From Bacteroides sp. 43_108 (GTDB taxonomy: Bacteria > Bacteroidota > Bacteroidia > Bacteroidales > Bacteroidaceae): a stretch of DNA of 64,000 bases. The stretch spans positions 114,310 to 178,309 of the forward strand of contig MNQS01000022.1 of the NCBI GenBank assembly GCA_001915545.1, read 5' to 3'. This document shows positions 29,140 through 37,000 of the stretch, piece after piece. The translations under genes and the position numbers were made by a program. Under the pieces are notes generated by a model. It worked only from the letters and a program-made list of their open reading frames with translations. It was not told where the DNA came from and made no database searches. Positions within the stretch are counted from its first letter, which is position 1. Each line of letters opens with the position of its first letter.

Positions 29140-29685
29140 TTAATTGTATCTGCTGAAAAATTCTTCAATCTTTTTAACTGCCAGGTGGTATGATGCCTTT
29201 AGAGCACCTACGCTTGTTCCGAAAACCTGCGACATGTCTTCGTATTTCATTTCCTGGAAGTATTTCATGTTGAATACAGCTTTCTGTTTGTCGGGAAGTG
29301 TCGCTATGGCCTTCTGCAGAAGAACCTGCGTTTCGTCTCCATCGAAGTAAGGGTCGCTTTCGAGCCTTTCGGCAAGTCCTGTATCCGACTGTTCGATTGA
29401 GATGTTTTCTCTTTTGTGTGCAAGGAAGGTGAGGCTTTCGTTGTACGCAATTTTGTAAAGCCATGTAGAAATCTTTGAATTTCCCTTGAACGATTCGATG
29501 TTTGTCCATGCCTTTATGAAGGTATTCTGCAGTACATCGTCCGCATCGTCATGTTCAATCACCATTCGTCTTATTTGCCAATACAACGTTCTTCCGAACT
29601 GGTTGACAATTGCCTCGAATGCTTTCCTCTGGGTAGCTGGATTCTGCAATTGCGATACTATTTCCGATTCGTTGTATTTGTCCAT
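29140..29685 (-). CDS. ECF (sigma-70 family) RNA polymerase sigma factor
   Basis: 181 residues with region 2 (AFEAIVNQFGRTLYWQIRRM to DADDVLQNTFIKAWTNIESFKGNSKISTWLYKIAYNESL) and region 4 (LPDKQKAVFNMKYFQEMKYEDMSQVFGTSVGALKASYHLAVKKIEEF). Both are complete, as expected for an ECF factor. It is followed by the anti-sigma and Spy-like genes and probably controls an envelope stress response including its own operon. No TAnnTTTG box is visible just upstream, which fits autoregulation by a different promoter sequence. Confidence 0.92.
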   Translation of the reverse strand: MDKYNESEIVSQLQNPATQRKAFEAIVNQFGRTLYWQIRRMVIEHDDADDVLQNTFIKAWTNIESFKGNSKISTWLYKIAYNESLTFLAHKRENISIEQSDTGLAERLESDPYFDGDETQVLLQKAIATLPDKQKAVFNMKYFQEMKYEDMSQVFGTSVGALKASYHLAVKKIEEFFSRYN

Positions 29686-29835
29686 TATTCTTTTCTTCTC
29701 TGTTTATAAAATTTTTTGACTGCTTTTTTAGTTTAAGGTTTAAAGGCAATTAATGTGTTTTTTAGGTTTATAGTTTTGTGGATGAATAATCTACGGCATT
29801 GCCTGTACTATTGTATGCGGTTTTTGCCGGTATAT

Positions 29836-29880
29836 TAAAAAATACCCTGCTTTGCGTTTGCAGAAGCAGGGTTTATTTTT
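29836..29880 (-). terminator. Terminator after the small sorting-domain gene
   Basis: Stem CCCTGCTT...AAGCAGGG with an A/T-rich flank on both sides; on the minus strand it is followed by TATTTTTTAA. It serves the gene ending at 29913. Confidence 0.7.
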
Positions 29881-29912
29881 CCTTTAGTTATGTCTTTCTG
29901 ACATTTCTGTGA

Positions 29913-30218
29913 TTACCTTAGATATACTTTTCTTGCAACTTTTCCAATTTTCAGTATATAACATCCTTTGGGAAGATCGTTGAGTTCGATGGTCTTGCTT
30001 GGACTGTCAATTCTGATAGTGGAAACTTTTATTCCTGCAATATTGTATATTTCTAGGATCTGCTGCGATGCATTCTTTATCTGTATTGTCGATTCATATA
30101 CGGAAATGGTAATCGGAGCCGATTCTTCACCGACTTCAATTTTATGTGACTCCTGTGCTATGACGTTTGGAGTACCCATAAGAACGCATCCAATGACCAA
30201 TATGAATAATTTTTTCAT
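29913..30218 (-). CDS. Small secreted protein consisting of a T9SS-like sorting domain
   Basis: 101 residues from ATG 30218; the 12 extra residues of the longer frame precede a proper signal peptide, so they are left out. The signal peptide (about 1-21, ending NVIA) is followed by only one domain, containing LEIYNIAGIKVSTIRI and LNDLPKGCYILKIG near the C-terminus, ending VARKVYLR. This is the pattern of type A T9SS C-terminal sorting domains ('..YN..G..V....G...L..G.Y.VK......K...') normally attached to large cargo. Here there is no cargo. It may be a remnant, a decoy or a small surface protein. Confidence 0.6.
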   Translation of the reverse strand: MKKLFILVIGCVLMGTPNVIAQESHKIEVGEESAPITISVYESTIQIKNASQQILEIYNIAGIKVSTIRIDSPSKTIELNDLPKGCYILKIGKVARKVYLR

Positions 30219-30305
30219 TTTCCTATATATGGTATATGTTATATCCAATAGCAAAAATATGAATATCGCAGTAAAAAAACAAGTTCGGAGACAATTTTTT
30301 TCGTA

Positions 30306-31220
30306 TTACAACGTTAATTTCAGGTTTTCTTTCGCGAGAATTGTTTCAGGGAAAATCTTTTTTGCTTCGTCGAGCAAAATGCTTTCATCTTCATATCTGG
30401 AAGAAAAATGTCCTATGACCAGCTTTTTCACTCCCGCGTCAAGTGCTGTTTTTGCCGCCTGCGAAGCTGTCGAATGAAATGTTTCTGCCGCACGGCTTTG
30501 ATTGTCGTCTGCAAATGTTGCTTCGTGATAGAGCAGGTCGATTCCTTTGACCATTTCGGCCAGTTCCGGCATATATTTAGTATCGGCGCAGTATGCATAG
30601 CTTCTAGCCGGATCAGAAGGAGTCGTCATAATGCTGTTTGGAATAACTTCGCCGTCAGGGCATACGTAGTCCAGTCCGGCCTTTATGTTGTTTATCTGGC
30701 TTATCGGTATGTTGTATGCATCTATGACATCTCTTTTTATATGTCTCAGTCCCGGTTTCTCGCGGAATAGAAATCCGCAGCACGGCATCCGGTGTTTCAG
30801 CGGGATGGAGTAGACCGTCACTGATTTGTCTTCGAATATCGGTGCAAATGCCTTTGTGTCTATGCTGTTGAATATTATTTCATATTCAAGACCTTTGCAG
30901 AAATAGTCAATCTGCGGTCTCATCACTGTTTCAAGGTCTTTGTGTCCATAGATATTCAAAGTTGCTGTCCTGCCTTGCAGACCGAGGGTGGAAATAAGTC
31001 CGATAAGTCCGAAACAGTGGTCGCCGTGCAGATGCGAAATGAATATATGGTTTATTTTGGTCATTTTCAGCTTGCTTCTGCGCAGGAGAAGCTGTGATGC
31101 TTCTGCACAATCCACCATATAGAGTTTTTCTCTTATGTTCACTACCTGTGCTGAGCCGAAATGTCTTACCGTGGGGAGTGCACTTCCGCATCCCAATATG
31201 TTTATTTCAAATTTTTCCAC
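30306..31220 (-). CDS. rnz: Ribonuclease Z
   Basis: 304 residues with the metallo-beta-lactamase motif HLHGDHCFG (about 60-66) and later conserved blocks (SYAYCADTKY, LLYHEATFADD, AKKLVIGHFSSRYED) of tRNase Z. It removes 3' trailers from tRNA precursors; since the tRNAs in this window do not encode CCA, this processing is required for them. The start is GTG at 31220; no in-frame ATG is close upstream. It lies downstream of rpsA on the same strand, beyond a terminator. Confidence 0.93.
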   Translation of the reverse strand: MEKFEINILGCGSALPTVRHFGSAQVVNIREKLYMVDCAEASQLLLRRSKLKMTKINHIFISHLHGDHCFGLIGLISTLGLQGRTATLNIYGHKDLETVMRPQIDYFCKGLEYEIIFNSIDTKAFAPIFEDKSVTVYSIPLKHRMPCCGFLFREKPGLRHIKRDVIDAYNIPISQINNIKAGLDYVCPDGEVIPNSIMTTPSDPARSYAYCADTKYMPELAEMVKGIDLLYHEATFADDNQSRAAETFHSTASQAAKTALDAGVKKLVIGHFSSRYEDESILLDEAKKIFPETILAKENLKLTL

Positions 31221-31278
31221 TGTTTTCGTTATTTTTGAAGGTGTCTGTTTGATGCTGTCGGCAGTATGTCGATAATTG

Positions 31279-31316
31279 AAAAAAAGGCTGGGCGCACTTT
31301 CATGCGCCAGCCTTTT
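31279..31316 (-). terminator. Terminator after rpsA
   Basis: On the minus strand AAAAGGCTGGCGCA pairs with TGCGCCCAGCCTTTT (one bulged base), followed by TTTCAATT. It lies 35 bases after the rpsA stop. Confidence 0.85.
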
Positions 31317-31350
31317 CCTTGTTTATGTTTTTCCTGTTATCGGAATCACA

Positions 31351-33150
31351 TTATTTGTTGTTCTCGTTCTCCATGTTAGCCTTGAGAGCCATAAGAGCAT
31401 CGAGGTCTCCGAGAGTAGTGCTTGCTGCCTTGTTCTGGATAGCAGGAGCTGCTTCCTTCTCCTTGCGAGATGCCTTCTTTGCTGCAGCTGCTGCCTTCTT
31501 AGCTTCCTTAGCTTCAGCGCGCTGAGCATCTTCGAATATTCTGCTGTGAGAAAGGATGATGCGCTTAGCGTCCTTGTTGAATTCGATTACCTTGAAGTCG
31601 AGTTCTTCACCGAGCTGAGCCTGGCTTCCGTCTTCCTTAACAAGGTGCTTAGGAGTAGCAAATCCTTCTACACCGTGCTCGAGCTGGATAACTGCGCCCT
31701 TGTCGAGAACTTCGATGATCTTTCCGTGGTGGATAGAATCCTGAGCGAAGATTGTTTCGAAGTTGTCCCAAGGATTGTTCTCAAGCTGCTTGTGGCCGAG
31801 GCTGAGACGACGGTTTTCCTTGTCGATTTCGAGAACCTGAACATCGATGTCTGCACCGATCTGTGTGAACTCAGATGGATGCTTAACCTTCTTAGTCCAA
31901 GAGAGGTCAGAGATGTGGATGAGTCCGTCAACACCTTCTTCGATTTCAACGAATACACCGAAGTTAGTGAAGTTGCGAACCTTAGCAACATGCTTAGAAC
32001 CTACAGGGTACTTCTCTTCGATGTTCTCCCATGGATCTGGCTTAAGCTGCTTGATACCGAGAGACATCTTGCGCTCTTCGCGGTCGAGTGTGAGGATGAC
32101 AGCGTCTACCTCGTCGCCAACCTTGAGGAAATCCTGTGCGCTGTGGAGGTGTGCGCTCCAGCTCATTTCTGAAACGTGGATGAGACCTTCAACGCCTGGT
32201 GCTATTTCGATGAATGCACCGTAGTCAGCCATAACTACAACCTTTCCGTGAACCTTGTCACCAACCTTGAGGTTTGGATCGAGGGCATCCCATGGATGTG
32301 GAGTAAGCTGCTTGAGTCCGAGAGCGATGCGCTTCTTCTCGTCGTCGAAGTCGAGGATAACGACGTTGAGCTTCTGGTCGAGCTGAACGACTTCCTTCGG
32401 ATCGCTTACGCGGCCCCAAGAGAGGTCTGTGATATGGATGAGTCCGTCAACACCACCGAGGTCGATGAATACACCGTAAGAAGTGATGTTCTTAACTGTA
32501 CCTTCAAGGATCTGTCCCTTTTCGAGCTTGCCGATGATTTCTTTCTTCTGCTGTTCGAGCTCAGCTTCGATAAGAGCCTTGTGTGAAACGACAACGTTTC
32601 TGAATTCCTGGTTGATCTTGACAATCTTGAATTCCATTGTCTTTCCAACGAATGTATCGTAGTCGCGGATTGGTTTTACGTCGATCTGGCTTCCTGGCAA
32701 GAATGCTTCTGTGCCGAATACGTCAACGATCATACCGCCCTTAGTGCGGCACTTAACGTAACCCTTAACGATTTCGTCGTTTTCGAGAGCTGCATTGACA
32801 CGGTCCCAAGAGCGAGTTGCTCTAGCCTTCTTGTGAGAAAGTACGAGCTGACCCTTCTTGTCTTCCTGGTTCTCGATGTATACTTCTACAGTATCACCGA
32901 CCTTAAGCTCTGGGCAGTAGCGGAACTCATTCTTAGGAATGATACCGTCTGACTTGTAGCCGATGTTTACAACGACTTCGCGGTCGTTGATTGCGATAAC
33001 CTTACCGTCAATGACTTCATTGTCATTTACATTGTTGAGGGTGCTTTCGTAAGCCTTAGTTTCCTCTGCAATGTTGGCAGTGCTTTTGCCGTCGTTCTCG
33101 AATGATTCCCAATCGAAATCTTCCAGCGGTTTAATGTTCTTTGTTTCCAT
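31351..33150 (-). CDS. rpsA: 30S ribosomal protein S1
   Basis: 599 residues with about six S1 RNA-binding repeats, seen as recurring blocks such as GVFIDLGGVDGLIHITDLSW, GAFIEIAPGVEGLIHVSEMSW and GVFVEIEEGVDGLIHISDLSW. The C-terminal tail is Ala/Lys/Glu-rich, then ends TTLGDLDALMALKANMEN, a feature of Bacteroidetes S1. It binds mRNA on the small subunit; in this phylum, which mostly lacks Shine-Dalgarno sequences, S1 is thought to matter for A/T-rich starts. A TACCTTTG promoter lies about 70 bases upstream. Confidence 0.96.
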   Translation of the reverse strand: METKNIKPLEDFDWESFENDGKSTANIAEETKAYESTLNNVNDNEVIDGKVIAINDREVVVNIGYKSDGIIPKNEFRYCPELKVGDTVEVYIENQEDKKGQLVLSHKKARATRSWDRVNAALENDEIVKGYVKCRTKGGMIVDVFGTEAFLPGSQIDVKPIRDYDTFVGKTMEFKIVKINQEFRNVVVSHKALIEAELEQQKKEIIGKLEKGQILEGTVKNITSYGVFIDLGGVDGLIHITDLSWGRVSDPKEVVQLDQKLNVVILDFDDEKKRIALGLKQLTPHPWDALDPNLKVGDKVHGKVVVMADYGAFIEIAPGVEGLIHVSEMSWSAHLHSAQDFLKVGDEVDAVILTLDREERKMSLGIKQLKPDPWENIEEKYPVGSKHVAKVRNFTNFGVFVEIEEGVDGLIHISDLSWTKKVKHPSEFTQIGADIDVQVLEIDKENRRLSLGHKQLENNPWDNFETIFAQDSIHHGKIIEVLDKGAVIQLEHGVEGFATPKHLVKEDGSQAQLGEELDFKVIEFNKDAKRIILSHSRIFEDAQRAEAKEAKKAAAAAKKASRKEKEAAPAIQNKAASTTLGDLDALMALKANMENENNK

Positions 33151-33214
33151 AAAAAATAATGTTGTTTTTAATTAAATACGGTTAGACATTATGTTGATAA
33201 TGCAAAATCGGTCG

Positions 33215-33222
33215 CAAAGGTA
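33215..33222 (-). promoter_or_regulatory. -7 box of rpsA
   Basis: TACCTTTG on the minus strand lies about 65 bases before the rpsA ATG at 33150. The rest of 33223-33403 is A/T-rich with nothing else recognised. Confidence 0.6.
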
Positions 33223-33403
33223 CGATATTTCATTGATTTATAAAAATTTTCGTACCTTTATTGTTGCTTTATCTCGTAAAAATGGTGCAATGTTTTTGCC
33301 AGATGTCGTCTGGTAAGACATCGGTTTAATATAATAAGGTGTATTTATTGTTGTTTTATCACTGACTGTGATTAGTTTTATTTTGTTTTGTGCAACGTTT
33401 AAT

Positions 33404-33751
33404 TTATTCCAGAGATGTAAGTATTTTCTTTTTTATGTTAAGTTGAGAAATGTCGTCTTCACCAAGTTCCAATTCAACTATAAGTTTTGCTTTTTTGATT
33501 TTGTCGTATGATTTGTGCTCTATATCCGATTTTGTCTGATTTTTCCGTATAGAAAAAAGTTGGGCGAAATCGTAATCAAGAGCAAGTGAAACATTATATA
33601 GGGTATCGGTATCAATACTCTTTCTTCCAAGCATATAGTCTACACTTTGTGGCCTAACTTTCAGTCTTCTTGCCATTTCTGCTTTGCTGATTTTTTTGTT
33701 GGCCATGACTTCCGCTATAATCCTTCCAATATAGATATTGCTTTTTTCCAT
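33404..33751 (-). CDS. Small Cro/CI-type helix-turn-helix regulator
   Basis: 115 residues. The HTH spans about 9-60: IGRIIAEVMANKKISKAEMARRLKVRPQSVDYMLGRKSIDTDTLYNVSLALDYDF, with the recognition helix around RPQSVDYML. The C-terminal part is charged and ends in a predicted helix; no ligand domain is seen. It is transcribed divergently from the 1914-aa exoprotein gene, 251 bases apart, so it may regulate that gene; this is inference from position. Confidence 0.75.
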   Translation of the reverse strand: MEKSNIYIGRIIAEVMANKKISKAEMARRLKVRPQSVDYMLGRKSIDTDTLYNVSLALDYDFAQLFSIRKNQTKSDIEHKSYDKIKKAKLIVELELGEDDISQLNIKKKILTSLE

Positions 33752-33852
33752 ATAAGTAAAGTTAGCCTTTTTTTGTATGGAAATTCATTTTTATATCTTA
33801 TATTATGTATAAAATATATCAAAAAATGTTTGTTTAAACAGATGTATTGTGA

Positions 33853-33860
33853 TACTTTTG
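33853..33860 (+). promoter_or_regulatory. -7 box for the giant exoprotein gene
   Basis: TACTTTTG matches TAnnTTTG and would give a leader of about 135 bases before ATG 34003. No clear -33 box is seen. Confidence 0.5.
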
Positions 33861-34002
33861 TGCAAATAGGTTACTATATATAATATTTGTCTTAGAATTC
33901 TGATTAGTATATTTATTAAACAGCTTCTTGAGTGAGATAGTAGATTTAAGAACATTTTAGCTAGGTGGAAAAACTAATATTAACAATCTTAATTTTATTT
34001 TT

Positions 34003-37000
34003 ATGGGTAATTCATTTACTGTTTGGCTAAAGATCTTTTTATTCACTAGCATCTTTAGCGTTGGAGTTGTTAAGGGGCAAACGATAGACAAGTTCCCTTA
34101 TGAATTGGTGCCAAATGCTTCCGGATGGGAATTGAATGGAGGCACTTGGAGTGAGACAGGGCCTATTATAGTCCAGAATGATGACGCTTTGCCGATTTTT
34201 TCATTGCAATCTCCAAAATTGCAATTTCTTAATGGTGGAGGACTGTTAGAGTTTGAGGCTTGTGGTACTTCTTCTGAAGATTTCATTTATATAAGTGGTA
34301 TGGGGGAAAATCATGAAGAGATTTTTCACTATTTTGCAGCGGCAAGTGCGGAAATGTCTTCTTATAGTGTTATACTTCCAAATAATATTAAATATATTAG
34401 TATAACAAGCTATTTAATGGGAAAAAGCGGATTTAAAATTAATTCTCTTAGAATATTAAGCTTTGGGAATAGCATGACTTGGAAAGAAAGTGATGGTGTG
34501 TATTCTATTTCCGGCGGTTCTTATGGTGAAGGACAAAAAGCAGAATTTTGTTTGCCTGAAATTGCTAATGCAAAAAAGACAGTTATAACGTTTGACGTAG
34601 AATCTGCAACTCCAGATAAGTATGATGTATACTTTGTAAATTCAGATGCAAACGATATGGGGATATTGTGGAATGCTGAATTCTTTCAAGCCGTTAATGG
34701 AAAAGGAGTAGTAGTGCTTGAAAATAATGGGAAATTGGCTCCTCGTCTTTTGGCTGTGAGCAAAGGTGGAACTTGTGACGAACTTGTTGTTCGCAACTAC
34801 AAGGTAAGACAAATAACATCTGGTATTATGAATATCTTGAATTTTGATCTTACATGTTGGTATGATATTAATAAAGATGGCAAGCTTGAATTCACGAATA
34901 AAGATAATTTATGCGATGTTGTTAATGGGATGGCTATGCCATATGATAAAATCGAACTTGATGGTGTCAGCATTTCTGATTTATATCCATGTAATGTAAA
35001 TAATGATAATGCAGTTGATTACGTCATTAACGGGAAAAGCGTATTAACCAATACGGAAGATGGCGATAAGTTGATTTCTCATAACGAAAAAGAAATATTA
35101 TATTGCGATTACAATAATGATGGGCTTGCAGATTTCCTTATCCGCGATATAGACGAAACTGTTGCTCTGCAACTCGTTGACGGTTCATTTTTACCACATC
35201 GATTCAAAACATATTCCCGAGATGAATATCTTAACCGCGATAAGGTAAATGGAGAATGGAGTCCAATTTCTTCTACCCAAAGTAGTGTCATAAGTCAGAA
35301 TAGAAATGATGCATTCCTTAGTGGCAAGGACATGTTCATCGGTGGTACATCTGATTTCGAAGGAAGCATGGGGGCTGAGGCAAGCACCATGGATTTCAAT
35401 AAAGACGGTATTCCTGATATTGTGGATTATAGTTCCGGCAACATAATGCTGTATGCGGAGGAGGATAAATATATTAACATGACTATGGGTGGAGCTATTT
35501 TCTTCCGCGACCTTAATAATGATATGCGTACCGATTATATTGTTTATGAACCATCAACAAAAACAGTTTCTTCGCATGTTTTTCAAGATGATGGAACTGA
35601 GAAGGTGCAGACTCTTATCAGCAATATGAGTATGGACAAGAAAATCTGGTGCCGTGATATGGATGACGATGGAGATGTGGATATCGTTTTGCCGTTCAGT
35701 TATATGGACTCCAATGGTGCATCTTTTCTTGTTGTTATGGAAAATGACGGGACCGGTCATTTCAAAATGCATGAAACACCATTTGACGAAATGCTTGATT
35801 TCTGTTCGTGCGCTGACATTGACGGTGATGGACGCTATGAAGTTTTGGCAACATATTCCGCACATAACAAGGTATCAGACAATCATACAGCATTTATATT
35901 GAGATGCCTTGACAATCTGCAGTTTGAATTGGAGTCTGAACCTCTTGTTGTATTGGATGAAAGGCCGAAGTCTACACGTACAGATGATAATTTGTGTGAA
36001 ATGCAGTTGGCCGATATTGACCACGATGGATATTATGAGTTGCTTGTTTCGTATAAGACACCGATAGGTAATTTTAATGAAAGGGCACAACTAGTATGCT
36101 ATGTAAAAGAACTGATGCCTGAAGCTAAAGCCAATAAAGCACCGCAAAGACCTGAAAAACCTGCTTTTACATATGAACCAGCTACAGGACTTATAAAAAT
36201 CAGTTGGCTTCCTGGAAAAGATTCCGAATCATCTTCTGCAGATCTTACGTATGCATTACGCATAGGTTCAGAGCCTGGTAAGGGTGATGTATACTATGCT
36301 CATGCTTTGGCTGATGGTACCCGATTGAATCTTCAGGAAGGCAACATGGGATATGATCTTGACAGGATTCTTAATACTTCCGGATGGCATGCAGGCAAAT
36401 ACTATATATCAGTACAGACCATAGACCCTATGTTCAGCGGTTCGCAGTGGTCAGAAGAAGCCGTGTTTGAAAAAACCGAACTGGCATCCGATTTTTATGT
36501 CACTGACGAAAGAACTGTGGCCGATACTATCACCGTGTCATTGGCATCACCAGTATCGCCTATGTTGAATTATGAGTGGGATATGGATGGTGCGGATATA
36601 CTGTCACGCAGTGATGATGGTCAAACCTATGCCATAACGTTTTCTGAACCTGGCGAGAAACGTATAAAACTGCAGGTGTCGGATAAGAATGGTCAGGTTT
36701 TTGTCTCGGACAAACTGTTGCAGATATATGCAAATAAATACACACAAAATGATATTTCAGGCGCAGGGATATGGATCCCTATTTATGGGATTGTTGACCT
36801 TGATTGTGATGGATTACCGGAGATACTTACCAGTAACGGAATATATGAATACAGTGAAGACAAAATATATACAAAGCTGAAAAAAATATATAATACTGAT
36901 CTCGAGTTCGCCAATACTATTATTGCAGATGTCAATAGGGATGGTATGCCTGATATTATTGATTATATACGCTGGGATGATGAGTATAAGATTCTCCTGA

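Noticed and set aside
31276..32172. Long plus-strand frame opposite rpsA
   Set aside because: It is a shadow of rpsA in the antisense frame, caused by the codon bias of a highly expressed gene.
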